Positions 9,447 to 18,738 are shown, counted from the first letter of the stretch. The stretch: DNA of 64,000 bases from an uncultured Cellvibrionales bacterium (GCA_913050115.1 CAJWZU010000004.1:1-64000), one strand, 5' to 3'. A program made the numbers and translations. The notes: generated by a model not told the origin, from the letters alone.

Positions 9447-10142
9447 TTAAATAGCTGGCCAAATCACAACCTTTGGATACTGGCCCACCTGAATATTACC
9501 GCGCAAACGATACCCAGGTACTGCCTGACGCATTTGTTGGTAAATCCAGCGCCCCTCTTTGTCGTTGCGCGCCACGATAAGCACCGTCTCCCCGCTCAGT
9601 TTCAATCGTTCGGCCAAGACACCCAGCGTTGATATAAGCTGTGGATGATGGGAGCTGAGTTGGACAACATCCAGCGGCCACTCATTGTTATTTAACGCTT
9701 GCGGTGGCTGCTTCAGTATAGGAGATTCATAGTCTCGAATATGATTTGCCAGTTTTATTACCTCAGCACTTTCAGGCTTTACTGCTCGAGCCTTGGCCAC
9801 CATTATCGCCGCACGCGTAGGATCTCCTCGGTTAATACTCGCTTGCGCCCACTCCAAATAGCGTTCTGTAATAAACGCTAAACCCCGCTTAGCCTGAGCA
9901 TTGCCATGATCCAGAACCAATACGGCTTGATAGCGGTCGAAGGCGTTGTCACTCAAAGGCGTCGTTAGGCGATTACCCAATATCGCATCTTCAGCTGCCC
10001 TCAATAACGTTGCAATGACCTTTTCTTGTGCACGGCTAAGACTGTTAGCAGCGGGTTCCTTAACGGCTGCAGACGCTAGCCAGCAAGCCTGCAAAGAAAA
10101 AATAGCGACTATAAAAATCAGCGCTCTATATAATTTCATCAT
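9447..10142 (-). CDS. Hypothetical exported protein, TPR-like helical repeat plus LytR-C-like end
   Basis: I do not recognise this 231-residue protein by name. It begins with a signal sequence; LQAC at about residues 17-20 could be a lipobox, although the following residue is Trp. Residues 65-135 contain two TPR-like helical pairs (DRYQAVLVLDHGNAQAKRGL, then RGDPTRAAIMVAKARAVKP). The C-terminal 65 residues (VIVARNDKEGRWIYQQMRQ) resemble small alpha/beta domains of envelope proteins. It lies 5 bases upstream of lapD and is probably the first gene of that operon, so a role in the same envelope signalling is an inference. Confidence 0.6.
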   Translation of the reverse strand: MMKLYRALIFIVAIFSLQACWLASAAVKEPAANSLSRAQEKVIATLLRAAEDAILGNRLTTPLSDNAFDRYQAVLVLDHGNAQAKRGLAFITERYLEWAQASINRGDPTRAAIMVAKARAVKPESAEVIKLANHIRDYESPILKQPPQALNNNEWPLDVVQLSSHHPQLISTLGVLAERLKLSGETVLIVARNDKEGRWIYQQMRQAVPGYRLRGNIQVGQYPKVVIWPAI

Positions 10143-10232
10143 AAAAAAATAACTTACGTTACAATCTGCTGAAACTCTGCCTCATTCTATGAGTCAAAGC
10201 AATGCATTCAACAATTAGATAACTTTAATCTT

Positions 10233-11993
10233 ATGCTGATAAAACATATTCAATGTCTGTTTTTTGCCTTTTTATTACTTTTTTCTTTTGGTATTGCGGC
10301 ACAGGTTCAAAATCCGTTTACAACGTCTGCGCCACAACAGAGCCTTTTAGGGCTGCCTGTCGCCAATGAATTTCTGCCGGTCGAGCAGGCCTATCAGCTC
10401 AATATCGATATTAATGAACGAGCAATGCTGCTTAGTTGGGATATAAAACCCGGCTATTATCTATACAAAAACCGCTTTGCTTTTTCTCTGATCGAAAACA
10501 ATGATACTTTAAAGCCAAGCTACCTCACCGACGGCAAGGTAATATACGACGATTACTTCGAAAAAGAACTAGAGGTATTTTACGATTTGGCCGAAGTCGA
10601 ATTCGACCGCAACCATCTAAGTACAGGCACCCTTAAAGTATCCTCACAAGGCTGCGCCGACGCGGGCCTGTGCTATCCACCGCAGAATCAGTTTTTTCAT
10701 ATTAATGTGGCTACTGGCACCGTTATTACGGTTGAACAACCGAAGCCTCCGGCCAAAACTAAATTAATAGACCCCAACCAAAGCGAAGACAGCAAGAGCC
10801 TTTGGCTAGCCCTTATACTTGCTATCGCTGGCGGCAGCCTGTTAAATTTAATGCCCTGCGTATTTCCTGTTCTGTCGATTAAAGCACTAAGCTTGACAAA
10901 AAATGGGGGCCATAATTTAGTCGCCCACGGCTGGACCTATACCGCCGGCGCAGTCGCTACTTTTGTCGGCATAGCCGCGGCTATGCTGCTAGCTCGGACC
11001 AGTGGCGAAGCGATTGGCTGGGGCTTTCAACTGCAATCGCCCTTTTTAATTGCCCTACTGGCCTATCTCTTTTTTGCCATGGGGTTATCGCTTTCTGGCT
11101 TGGCCAGTTTTGGCAGCCGCCTAATGGGTGCAGGGCAAAGTCTCACCGGTGGTCATGGGCTACGCTCATCGTTCTTTACTGGAGCACTGGCGACAGTTGT
11201 GGCCAGTCCCTGTACTGCGCCGTTTATGGCCACCGCTCTGGGCTACGCCTTAACACAGCCTCCGGCTGTGGCTCTGTTGGTGTTCGCCGCACTCGGCTTT
11301 GGCATGGCTCTACCCTTTTTATTACTGTGCTATTCACCCAAACTGGCGAAAAAGTTACCCCAGCCGGGCGCCTGGATGGACACCCTTAAACAATTTCTCG
11401 CCTTCCCTTTATATTTGAGCGCCATTTGGCTGCTGTGGGTTCTCGGGCGCCAAGCAGGCAGTGATGCCATGGCGCTGGCTATCATAGGTTTATTGCTCAT
11501 CGCCTTTGCGTTATGGCTGACACACCTACCGGAAAAAACAGTCAGTGGTCACCGCCTGCGTTATCTCACCGCATTCCTGTGTATTGGCGCGGCCTTAGTA
11601 CTTGGCAACAAGCTGAGCAATGGCGTAGATAACAGCGAAAGCATCTGGCAACCCTACAGCCGCTCAAGCCTTGTTGAGTTACAAAACCAGCAGCGTCCGG
11701 TATTTATTAACCTTACTGCTGACTGGTGTCTGACTTGTCTGGCAAATGAAAAACTTACCCTCGACACCGACGAACTGGAGGCGCTATTTACCGAACATAA
11801 TGTCGCTGCCCTTAAAGGCGACTGGACCAACTACAACGCCGAGATCACCGAATTATTAGAAGAGTATCAGCGCTCAGGTGTGCCTCTGTACCTGTATTAT
11901 TCCGCCGGCGAGAGTCGCGCCACTGTTTTGCCGCAACTGCTGTTGCTTAAACATATTGAAACGGCCATCGCCAAAACGGCCAATCAACAATAA
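10233..11993 (+). CDS. dsbD: Thiol:disulfide interchange protein DsbD
   Basis: An inner-membrane protein that moves electrons from cytoplasmic thioredoxin to periplasmic DsbC, DsbG and CcmG. At 586 residues it is of full length. In order: signal peptide (1-23), periplasmic alpha domain with a Cys pair (SQGCADAGLCYPP, about 139-150), an eight-helix membrane domain with NLMPCVFPVLS and ASPCTAPFM (the redox Cys pair), and a C-terminal thioredoxin-like gamma domain with TADWCLTCLANE (about 490-501). All six redox cysteines are present. It is divergent from the lapD operon; in pseudomonads dsbD likewise precedes aroQ-accBC. Confidence 0.96.
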   Translation: MLIKHIQCLFFAFLLLFSFGIAAQVQNPFTTSAPQQSLLGLPVANEFLPVEQAYQLNIDINERAMLLSWDIKPGYYLYKNRFAFSLIENNDTLKPSYLTDGKVIYDDYFEKELEVFYDLAEVEFDRNHLSTGTLKVSSQGCADAGLCYPPQNQFFHINVATGTVITVEQPKPPAKTKLIDPNQSEDSKSLWLALILAIAGGSLLNLMPCVFPVLSIKALSLTKNGGHNLVAHGWTYTAGAVATFVGIAAAMLLARTSGEAIGWGFQLQSPFLIALLAYLFFAMGLSLSGLASFGSRLMGAGQSLTGGHGLRSSFFTGALATVVASPCTAPFMATALGYALTQPPAVALLVFAALGFGMALPFLLLCYSPKLAKKLPQPGAWMDTLKQFLAFPLYLSAIWLLWVLGRQAGSDAMALAIIGLLLIAFALWLTHLPEKTVSGHRLRYLTAFLCIGAALVLGNKLSNGVDNSESIWQPYSRSSLVELQNQQRPVFINLTADWCLTCLANEKLTLDTDELEALFTEHNVAALKGDWTNYNAEITELLEEYQRSGVPLYLYYSAGESRATVLPQLLLLKHIETAIAKTANQQ

Positions 11994-12161
11994 ACCTAAC
12001 TTTAACCGACGTTAGCTACACCTTTAACGATTTTACAGCAAACTTGCTAAACTTTAGGTCGAAAAACAGGTTACTCGCCGCTAATAGCAACTAACTGGCG
12101 GCGATTGTGCAAGATTTATTGAAAGAAGAAGCTTTGGCAACTAGTTTTCACCGTTATATAT

Positions 12162-12231
12162 CGCTGAACTTCGGCAAACGTGCAGCGATATGAAGCAATT
12201 CCAATTAATTCGCGCTTTGCCGTGGACAGCG
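12162..12231. repeat. Long imperfect hairpin in the dsbD-aroQ gap
   Basis: The 378-base gap (11994-12371) holds no gene. It holds a stem pairing CGCTG and CGGCAAA (12162-12178) with TTTGCCG and CAGCG (12216-12231). The left arm can alternatively pair with CCGAAGCTC at 12252-12260. A smaller hairpin (TCGCCGC/GCGGCGA, 12075-12104) lies nearer dsbD. None has a T run, so these are not simple terminators; leader RNA structure for aroQ-accBC or a decayed repeat is possible. Confidence 0.45.
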
Positions 12232-12371
12232 CCATTCTTTTGCGGCAAAATCCGAAGCTCATTTTTGATCCATTTAAGTACTGTTTCAGCATTTAAACCA
12301 GATATTGACTCTTTTTAAGGTTTTTATCTGCATTTTTGCTTGAATCCTCAGACTCAAGAGCAAGCGTTAAT

Positions 12372-12809
12372 ATGGCAACCATTCTGCTACTCAACGGACC
12401 CAACCTTAATTTACTGGGTAGTCGCGAGCCAGAAGTTTACGGCGCTACAACGCTCGACCACATCAATGAAAAACTAAGCAGTCTTTGCAACGATGCAGGC
12501 CACCACTTTCAAACACTGCAGAGCAATGCCGAATACGTATTAATCGACCGCATTCACGCAGCTCGGGACAAGGGAGTGGACTTTATTCTGATTAATCCTG
12601 CCGCTTTTACTCATAGCAGCGTAGCCCTGCGCGATGCTCTTCTCGCCGTTGATATACCGTTTATAGAATTGCACTTATCCAACGTGCATAAACGTGAAGC
12701 CTTTCGTCAACACTCTTATTTTTCCGATGTCGCCGTTGGCGTCATCGCAGGTTTTGGCGCTAAAAGCTATGAACTCGCTTTAGCTGCAGCATTAGATCAC
12801 CTGAAATAA
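12372..12809 (+). CDS. aroQ: 3-dehydroquinate dehydratase, type II
   Basis: Catalyses the third step of the shikimate pathway, 3-dehydroquinate to 3-dehydroshikimate, as a cytoplasmic dodecamer. The type II signature [20 protein letters not shown] (with the catalytic Tyr) is at the N-terminus. [16 protein letters not shown], the [18 protein letters not shown] region with the catalytic His and Arg, and a helical C-terminus follow. I start at the ATG at 12372, giving 145 residues as usual for the family, instead of the 12-codon extension from 12336, whose sequence is not conserved-looking. First gene of the aroQ-accB-accC cluster. Confidence 0.96.
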   Translation: MATILLLNGPNLNLLGSREPEVYGATTLDHINEKLSSLCNDAGHHFQTLQSNAEYVLIDRIHAARDKGVDFILINPAAFTHSSVALRDALLAVDIPFIELHLSNVHKREAFRQHSYFSDVAVGVIAGFGAKSYELALAAALDHLK

Positions 12810-12864
12810 AAAACATCCCAACCATTCGCGCTACAGCGCAGAACTATTAAAGAAGAGGAATACC

Positions 12865-13305
12865 ATGGATATTCGCAAGATCAAAAAACTAATTGAGCTG
12901 CTGGAAGAATCCGATATCGGCGAACTGGAAATTAAAGAGGGCGAAGAATCTGTCCGCATAAGCCGCAACAAGACCACTGTTGTTGCCGCTCAAATGGCTG
13001 CCCCCATTGCAGCACCTGCAGCTACTGCGCCAGTTGCCGCTGCAGCTGTACCAAGTGCGCCGGTGATCTCTGGCCACACCGTTAACTCGCCAATGGTCGG
13101 CACCTACTACGGTTCACCAAGCCCAAGCTCACCAGCGTTCGTTACTGTTGGTCAGAGCGTTAAGCAGGGCGATGTGATCTGCATCATTGAAGCCATGAAG
13201 ATGATGAACCAAATCGAAGCCGACAAGTCTGGTGTTATTGAGGCCATCTTAGTAGAAGACGGCGAGCCGGTAGAGTTTGACCAACCTTTGGTTACCATCG
13301 TTTAA
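12865..13305 (+). CDS. accB: Biotin carboxyl carrier protein of acetyl-CoA carboxylase
   Basis: Carries the biotin that shuttles CO2 between biotin carboxylase (AccC) and carboxyltransferase (AccAD) in the first step of fatty acid synthesis. It has 146 residues: a conserved N-terminal helix region ([15 protein letters not shown]), an Ala/Pro-rich linker (about 46-72) and the biotinyl domain with EAMKMMNQI, where the Lys at about 112 is biotinylated. AAGAGGAA lies 8 bases upstream of the ATG. It sits 55 bases after aroQ and 23 bases before accC, so the three are likely one operon. Confidence 0.98.
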   Translation: MDIRKIKKLIELLEESDIGELEIKEGEESVRISRNKTTVVAAQMAAPIAAPAATAPVAAAAVPSAPVISGHTVNSPMVGTYYGSPSPSSPAFVTVGQSVKQGDVICIIEAMKMMNQIEADKSGVIEAILVEDGEPVEFDQPLVTIV

Positions 13306-13328
13306 GCAATTCTTAAGGAACTGGCACT

Positions 13329-14669
13329 ATGTTTGATAAAGTTCTGATCGCCAACCGCGGCGAGATTGCCCTGCGTGTTTTGCGCGCCTGTAAAGAATTG
13401 GGCATCAAGACCGTTGCTGTGCACTCAAAAATTGATAGCAACTTAAAGCATGTCCGCCTAGCGGATGAGTCTGTGTGTATCGGGCCCAACCCGTCACCCA
13501 AAAGCTACCTGAACGTTCCGGCGATCATTAGCGCCATGGAAATCACTGACTCTGTCGCCGTGCACCCAGGCTATGGTTTCTTGGCTGAAAACGCTGATTT
13601 CGCTGAACAGGTACAAAAAAGCGGCTTCACTTTTATTGGTCCCGATCCTGAGACCATCCGCACTATGGGTGACAAGGTTGCCGCCATTGCGGCCATGCGT
13701 AAAGCCGGTGTGCCTACTGTCCCCGGTTCTGACGGCCCGCTGCCCGAAGATCGTGAGGAATGTATGGCTATCGCCAAGCGTATCGGCTACCCAATCATCA
13801 TCAAGGCTGCGGCCGGTGGTGGCGGCCGCGGCATGCGAGTAGTTCATACTGAGGCTGCATTGGTCAACGCCATCCAGCTGACCAAGACCGAAGCCGGAAC
13901 TATTTTCGGTGACGACTGCGTTTATATGGAGAAGTTTCTTCTCAATCCACGGCACGTCGAAGTACAGGTAATGTCTGATGGCCAAGGCAACGCCGTACAT
14001 TTGGGCGATCGAGACTGCTCACTGCAACGCCGTCATCAGAAAGTACTAGAAGAGGCACCGGCTCCGGGTATACCCGCTGATGTGCGTGACGCTTGCGCTA
14101 CCTCCTGCGTGCAGGCCTGTATCGATATTGGCTACAAGGGTGCAGGCACTTTTGAGTTTCTTTATGAGAACGGCGGTTTCTACTTTATCGAGATGAACAC
14201 TCGTATTCAGGTAGAGCATCCAGTGTCGGAAATGGTCACAGGCATCGATCTAATTAAAGAACAAATTCGTGTCTGCTCTGGCGAAAAACTGTCCATTACT
14301 CAAGCTGATGTAAAGATTCAGGGTCACTCCTTTGAGTGCCGTATCAATGCCGAAGATCCTGTCACCTTTATGCCTTGCCCTGGCAAAATCGACACCTTCC
14401 ACGCCCCTGGAGGCTTGGGTATTCGGGTCGACTCGCATATCTATTCTGGCTACACAGTGCCACCAACTTACGACTCTATGATCGCCAAGATCATCAGTTA
14501 TGGCGACACTCGTGAAGAAGCGCTGACGCGTATGCGCAACGCTTTGGACGAGATTGTTATCAGTGGTATTCGCACCAACATCCCGCTGCAGAAGGATCTG
14601 GTGCGCGATGAGGCCTTTAAACAGGGCTGTGTCAATATTCACTACTTGGAAAAAAAGCTGGGCATGTAA
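13329..14669 (+). CDS. accC: Biotin carboxylase subunit of acetyl-CoA carboxylase
   Basis: ATP-dependent carboxylation of biotin on AccB. At 446 residues it has the standard length. It contains the N-terminal Rossmann-like domain ([19 protein letters not shown]), the ATP-grasp domain with the glycine-rich loop [13 protein letters not shown] (about 163-175), the [14 protein letters not shown] active-site segment (about 288-301) and the biotin carboxylase C-terminal domain. Catalytic Glu, Asn and Arg residues are all in place. Last gene before a strong terminator. Confidence 0.98.
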   Translation: MFDKVLIANRGEIALRVLRACKELGIKTVAVHSKIDSNLKHVRLADESVCIGPNPSPKSYLNVPAIISAMEITDSVAVHPGYGFLAENADFAEQVQKSGFTFIGPDPETIRTMGDKVAAIAAMRKAGVPTVPGSDGPLPEDREECMAIAKRIGYPIIIKAAAGGGGRGMRVVHTEAALVNAIQLTKTEAGTIFGDDCVYMEKFLLNPRHVEVQVMSDGQGNAVHLGDRDCSLQRRHQKVLEEAPAPGIPADVRDACATSCVQACIDIGYKGAGTFEFLYENGGFYFIEMNTRIQVEHPVSEMVTGIDLIKEQIRVCSGEKLSITQADVKIQGHSFECRINAEDPVTFMPCPGKIDTFHAPGGLGIRVDSHIYSGYTVPPTYDSMIAKIISYGDTREEALTRMRNALDEIVISGIRTNIPLQKDLVRDEAFKQGCVNIHYLEKKLGM

Positions 14670-14690
14670 CCCTCGGATTACCGTCATGCT

Positions 14691-14718
14691 AAAAACGCCC
14701 CGCTCTGCGGGGCGTTTT
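14691..14718 (+). terminator. Rho-independent terminator after accC
   Basis: A perfect 10-bp GC-rich stem, AACGCCCCGC/GCGGGGCGTT, has a 3-base loop and is followed by T residues. The A run before it makes it weakly bidirectional. Confidence 0.9.
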
Positions 14719-14756
14719 GCCATTAGTCATTAACACCGTTTTTTTGGAAGCACCCC

Positions 14757-15638
14757 ATGCCTTGGCTACAAATCAAAATAGACAGCAACAAAACCGATGC
14801 AGAATCTATCGAGGACGCGATACTCGCAGCTGGAGCCGTGTCGGTGACCTTAGAGGATAGCGCTGACCAGCCTATTTTAGAGCCAGCTTTAGGCGAGACA
14901 CCGCTGTGGGACAAGACCCGTATCACCGGCCTGTTCGATGCTGAAACCGATACCGACGAAGCCTCAAAGTTAGCAGAATTAGAACTGGGCCAAACACTAC
15001 CTCAGCATCGCTGGGAACTGCTTGAAGACAAAGATTGGGAGCGTGAATGGATGAAGAATTACCACCCGATTCAGTGTGGTGACAATCTCTGGATCTGCCC
15101 CAGTTGGATAGCACCACCCGAACCCGACAAAATCAATTTGATGCTCGATCCTGGCCTAGCCTTTGGCACCGGCACCCACCCCACCACTTTTTTATGCCTG
15201 CAGTGGATCGACCAACTGGATGCACAGGGCAAGACTTTATACGATTACGGCTGCGGTTCCGGCATTCTCGGCATAGCGGCATTATTAAAAGAGGCCGAAC
15301 AGGTAATTGGCGTCGATATCGACCCGCAAGCACTTGTGGCAACCGCCGACAACGCAGAGCGCAACAAGCTACCCACTGATGCCATGCCGGTATTTCTTCC
15401 CAAGGACTGCCCCACTGAACCCGCCGACATTATGCTGGCCAATATTCTCGCTGGTCCTTTGGCAGAATTAGCCCCAAGCCTTAATGCACTGACCAAGCCA
15501 GGCGGCCTATTGTGCCTATCCGGTATTCTCGACAGTCAGGCTGAAACGGTCATGGCAGCCTACACCGAATGGTTTGTTTTTGATCCGATCGCTCAAAAAG
15601 ATGAGTGGGTGCGCTTAACCGCACGCAAAAAGCGCTAA
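14757..15638 (+). CDS. prmA: Ribosomal protein L11 methyltransferase
   Basis: SAM-dependent methyltransferase that trimethylates ribosomal protein L11. It has 293 residues: an N-terminal L11-recognition domain (1-100, PWLQIKIDSNK at the start), then a class I methyltransferase domain with DYGCGSGILGIAAL (SAM motif I, about 162-175), GVDIDPQAL (motif II) and the NILAGPL catalytic motif (about 229-235). It lies between the accC terminator and a DUF3426 gene, as in pseudomonads. Its last 14 codons are repeated twice downstream in decayed form. Confidence 0.96.
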   Translation: MPWLQIKIDSNKTDAESIEDAILAAGAVSVTLEDSADQPILEPALGETPLWDKTRITGLFDAETDTDEASKLAELELGQTLPQHRWELLEDKDWEREWMKNYHPIQCGDNLWICPSWIAPPEPDKINLMLDPGLAFGTGTHPTTFLCLQWIDQLDAQGKTLYDYGCGSGILGIAALLKEAEQVIGVDIDPQALVATADNAERNKLPTDAMPVFLPKDCPTEPADIMLANILAGPLAELAPSLNALTKPGGLLCLSGILDSQAETVMAAYTEWFVFDPIAQKDEWVRLTARKKR

Positions 15639-15794
15639 AACCGGTTTGATTTTGATGCTGCCTCAGATCTCGCTCAATAAGATGAGTGGCTACGCCTAAC
15701 CGCACGTCATAAGAGCTAAAACCGGTTTGATTTTGTACACAGATCATCAACAAAAGACTAACGGATACATCTAACACGGCGCAAAAGAATGTGA
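15591..15794 (+). repeat. Three tandem, decaying copies of the prmA 3' end
   Basis: Copy 1 is the true prmA end, 15597-15638, encoding KDEWVRLTARKKR-stop. Copy 2, 81 bases on at 15678-15719, reads stop-DEWLRLTARHKS-stop. Copy 3 at 15753-15794 reads KD-stop-RIHLTRRKRM-stop. All three are exactly 14 codons and align without gaps. Copies 1 and 2 also share the following ACCGGTTTGATTTTG (15640-15654, 15721-15735). Copies 2 and 3 have in-frame stops, so they are not translated as such. Confidence 0.8.
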
Positions 15795-15864
15795 GCTAAA
15801 CACTAAAGCCGTTCAGGGGAAATGTACCCAGACGGCCGAAACGACTACACTTGTCAGCTACAAA

Positions 15865-15912
15865 GCTTTCGGGCTTAGATTAACGAAAGCAAAGATTTTT
15901 CTCAAAATCTTT
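15865..15912 (+). promoter_or_regulatory. Two stem-loops just upstream of the DUF3426 start
   Basis: GCTTTCG/CGAAAGC (15865-15890) is followed at once by a perfect 9-bp A/T stem, AAAGATTTT/AAAATCTTT with loop TCTC (15891-15912), which ends 13 bases before the ATG. It may be an end-of-transcript structure or may occlude the ribosome site; neither can be decided here. Confidence 0.4.
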
Positions 15913-15925
15913 TTGGAATGGCTTT

Positions 15926-17236
15926 ATGACAGACATGCTAACGCGCTGCCCGCAGTGCAAAACATCCTTTCGCATCACCTCCGCGCAATTAAAAACTGCT
16001 CGGGGCGCAGTGCGATGCGGCTCTTGTTTGAGCATATTTAAAGCCGATGAAAATCTCGTCAATAACGATATTAGCAGCACTCAGCAAGAGCTTTCAGAAA
16101 TAACTGCCGACCCTAATACGTCGCTAACAACCGAGCCAAAAGTTAAAATCAATGCACTCAGTCCTTCAAAATTAGACGATAATGAGCAACTGAACAGCGA
16201 AGAATTACGCAAAGATACCGCCACACTATCCAATGTGGTCGACAGCGTTATTGATGATGGCACACTTAACTGCAGCGATGTCAGCAGTTCACCGTTGTTT
16301 GGTCACAAGCCTAAAGCGATTAAAGACGACCTACTAGATCATGCAGATGAGTCCTGGGCAGTCGATTTATTAGAAGAATCCGAGGAAGGTGTCACGCCTA
16401 AGCAGCAGGCATACCAAGCCATAAAAAAACAACCTAGTAAGTACCCACTAACAAGCGATGCTTTAGATCAATATTCCCAGTACAACGCCGACACAACCGA
16501 CACCGCGGCCAACAAACATACCAGCAGTTTCACTTTGGTTGCAGACGATGACAGAGACATTGGCAACCTCGATGACTTACCAGAGTACGAAGAGTCCGAC
16601 AGCGATCCACTCGCCCAACTAAAAGCCATAGAGCAGCAAGCCAGTGCAACGGAGACTATCGCACCACAACCCCTCCACGCCTTCGACCCCGAGCGCGCGG
16701 CACTGCTGCAAAACATTGAATCAGACCCTGTCGTAATGGCCTTTCGGGTAGAAGCGCGCACTTGGCCGAAAAAAGTGCTCTGGGCCGGGCTGTCGTTACT
16801 CGCCATTTTGGCACTCTATATTCAATGGAATATATACAACTTTGACGATTTAGCACGCCAACAGCCCTACCGCAGCTGGTACAGCACTTTGTGCCCGCTA
16901 GTAGGTTGCCAACTGCCGCCACTAGCCGCACCGGAAAAAATTATTAGCTACAATCTGGTGGTTCGCAGCCACCCCAGCATCGAGCAAGCCCTCATTGTCG
17001 ACACTATTATTCTCAATCGCGCCTCTTTTGAACAACCCTTTCCCAAATTAGAGCTGACTTTTAGCGATCGAGAGCACGCACCCATTGCGAGTCGCCAGTT
17101 TACACCCGCCGACTACTTACGCGGCGAACTGGCCGGCCGCAAACAAATGCCATCAGAGCGACCCATACATATTGTTCTGGAATTAACCGATCCTGGGCCC
17201 CATGCGGTTAATTACAGCGCAACGATCGCTCCCTAA
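15926..17236 (+). CDS. DUF3426 protein with N-terminal MJ0042-type zinc ribbon
   Basis: A 436-residue protein of a family widespread next to prmA and dusB in gammaproteobacteria; function unknown. The N-terminus is a CxxC-CxxC zinc ribbon (RCPQCKTSF ... VRCGSCLSIF, residues 8-33). Then comes a long acidic, low-complexity cytoplasmic region (about 40-270), one transmembrane helix (about 287-305, VLWAGLSLLAILALYIQW), and the DUF3426 domain in the periplasm (PLVGCQLPPL onward, about 325-436). The layout suggests a membrane-anchored sensor or adaptor, but that is inference. Confidence 0.85.
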   Translation: MTDMLTRCPQCKTSFRITSAQLKTARGAVRCGSCLSIFKADENLVNNDISSTQQELSEITADPNTSLTTEPKVKINALSPSKLDDNEQLNSEELRKDTATLSNVVDSVIDDGTLNCSDVSSSPLFGHKPKAIKDDLLDHADESWAVDLLEESEEGVTPKQQAYQAIKKQPSKYPLTSDALDQYSQYNADTTDTAANKHTSSFTLVADDDRDIGNLDDLPEYEESDSDPLAQLKAIEQQASATETIAPQPLHAFDPERAALLQNIESDPVVMAFRVEARTWPKKVLWAGLSLLAILALYIQWNIYNFDDLARQQPYRSWYSTLCPLVGCQLPPLAAPEKIISYNLVVRSHPSIEQALIVDTIILNRASFEQPFPKLELTFSDREHAPIASRQFTPADYLRGELAGRKQMPSERPIHIVLELTDPGPHAVNYSATIAP

Positions 17237-17445
17237 TGCAGTACTTTAAGAAACTTTCATGCAGCGTTTGCCTAAAGCTAATTATCCATGGCTCACCGCG
17301 CTAAACTCCAAACATCGTCGTTCTTATGGAGCCAACTGCCAAACTCGCTCGAATCATCAACAACGCAACATTTATTGCGCATCCAATCACATCGATGATT
17401 CGCGAGAAATAAGCACAAAAAATCATCAAATTGTGCATTTTCTGC

Positions 17446-17474
17446 TTTCCCGACACCCTGCATACGGGTATCAT
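17446..17474 (+). promoter_or_regulatory. Candidate dusB-fis promoter with GC-rich discriminator
   Basis: A candidate -10, TATCAT (17469-17474), has a weak -35, TTTCCC, 17 bases upstream and an A/T-rich stretch (17416-17443) in the UP-element position. The bases following the -10 are GGCGACC, a GC-rich discriminator as in stringently controlled promoters such as E. coli fis. The 485-base gap 17237-17721 holds no convincing gene. Confidence 0.45.
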
Positions 17475-17481
17475 GGCGACC

Positions 17482-17513
17482 CTTTTTAGAGGACAGTAAC
17501 AGTCCCTAAAAAG
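17482..17513 (+). promoter_or_regulatory. Strong hairpin at the predicted 5' end of the dusB-fis transcript
   Basis: CTTTTTAG-A-GGAC pairs with GTCC-CTAAAAAG, a 12-bp stem with a single bulged A and a 7-base loop. It has no T run, so it does not look like a terminator. It begins about where transcription would start from the candidate promoter. Confidence 0.5.
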
Positions 17514-17733
17514 ATAGTCACAGGCAGCGTTCTACCGGCTTAACATCATAAAATCAGCCTGACAGTCATCTTGGGATAACACGTGCGTTATACGGACTCT
17601 AATATTGTCTTTTTCAAGACCGCCAAAAGTTGCAAGGCCGCTCATGCCGCGCTCAGCATAGGTCCGCACCCCAACACAACGCAGCTGTTTTTTGCTCCAC
17701 TGAGCAGACCGGTAAAGACCGATGAGGTTAGCA

Positions 17734-18738
17734 ATGATCTCATTTAATATCGGCCGCTTTGAAATCAAGACACCGCTCATTCTTGCACCGATGGCTGGTA
17801 TTACTGACCAACCCTTTCGTCAACTTTGTCGCGACATGGGCGCCGGTCTTGTCGTGTCAGAAATGGTTACCTCTGATCCCAGTCTTTGGAACAGCCGAAA
17901 ATCTCAGACTAGACTCAACCACACTGGTGAGCCAGAGCCCCGATCGATTCAGATTGCCGGTGGTGACCCCGAGATGATGGCTGAGGCCGCGCGCTTAAAT
18001 GCCGAACGCGGCGCACAAATTATCGACATTAATATGGGCTGCCCGGCAAAAAAAGTGTGCAAAAAATCTGCGGGCTCTGCATTACTTAAGGACGAGCCAT
18101 TAGTTGAGGCCATTCTCAATGCTGTTGTTAGTGCTGTGGACATCCCGGTGACACTGAAAATCCGTACCGGCTGGGATACAGATAACAGAAATGCCCTCAA
18201 TATTGCTCGCATAGCCGAAGATGCAGGTATTTCTGCTCTGGCTGTGCACGGAAGAACCCGCGCCTGTGCTTTTAAAGGCGCCGCAGAATACGACACTATT
18301 GCGCGCGTGGTAGATGCTGTTGATATTCCGGTATTTGCCAACGGCGATATCAATACGCCCCAACAAGCCAAACATGTATTCGCACAAACTGGTGCCGCCG
18401 CCGTTATGATTGGCCGTGCCGCTCAGGGTCGTCCCTGGATTTTTCGGGAAATTGCTCACTATTTAACAACTGGTGAGCTATTACCCAACCCCGCCCTGAC
18501 AGAAGTTAGGGATATTCTCTGCTCGCACCTCACTCATCTGCACCAGTTTTATGGTGAGTTTCTAGGACCAAGAATCGCTCGCAAACATGTGGGCTGGTAC
18601 CTCAAGACTCTCGGTTCAAACGAGTGGTGTGCAGCATATCGCAGTAAATTTAATAAAATTGAGCTTGCTCAAGACCAACATGCCAGCGTTCAAGGGCTAT
18701 TTGAACGACTGATAAAACTAGAGGACATAGCGGCATGA
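17734..18738 (+). CDS. dusB: tRNA-dihydrouridine synthase B
   Basis: FMN-dependent reduction of uridine to dihydrouridine in the D-loop of tRNA. Hallmarks: [13 protein letters not shown] near the N-terminus, [20 protein letters not shown] with the catalytic Cys (about residues 95-114), [18 protein letters not shown] and the FMN-binding NGDI and [12 protein letters not shown] prefer the ATG at 17734 (334 residues), which has GAGG 6 bases upstream, over the ATG at 17722, which has only a weak site. The stop overlaps the fis start by 4 bases, as in the conserved gammaproteobacterial dusB-fis operon. Confidence 0.95.
   Translation: MISFNIGRFEIKTPLILAPMAGITDQPFRQLCRDMGAGLVVSEMVTSDPSLWNSRKSQTRLNHTGEPEPRSIQIAGGDPEMMAEAARLNAERGAQIIDINMGCPAKKVCKKSAGSALLKDEPLVEAILNAVVSAVDIPVTLKIRTGWDTDNRNALNIARIAEDAGISALAVHGRTRACAFKGAAEYDTIARVVDAVDIPVFANGDINTPQQAKHVFAQTGAAAVMIGRAAQGRPWIFREIAHYLTTGELLPNPALTEVRDILCSHLTHLHQFYGEFLGPRIARKHVGWYLKTLGSNEWCAAYRSKFNKIELAQDQHASVQGLFERLIKLEDIAA

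Noticed and set aside
12336-12371. Upstream in-frame ATG of aroQ adding 12 residues
   Set aside because: The added residues are not like any AroQ start, and the ATG at 12372 gives the usual family length.
17259-17489. 76-codon frame before dusB
   Set aside because: It runs over the candidate fis promoter and into the leader hairpin; residue composition is random.
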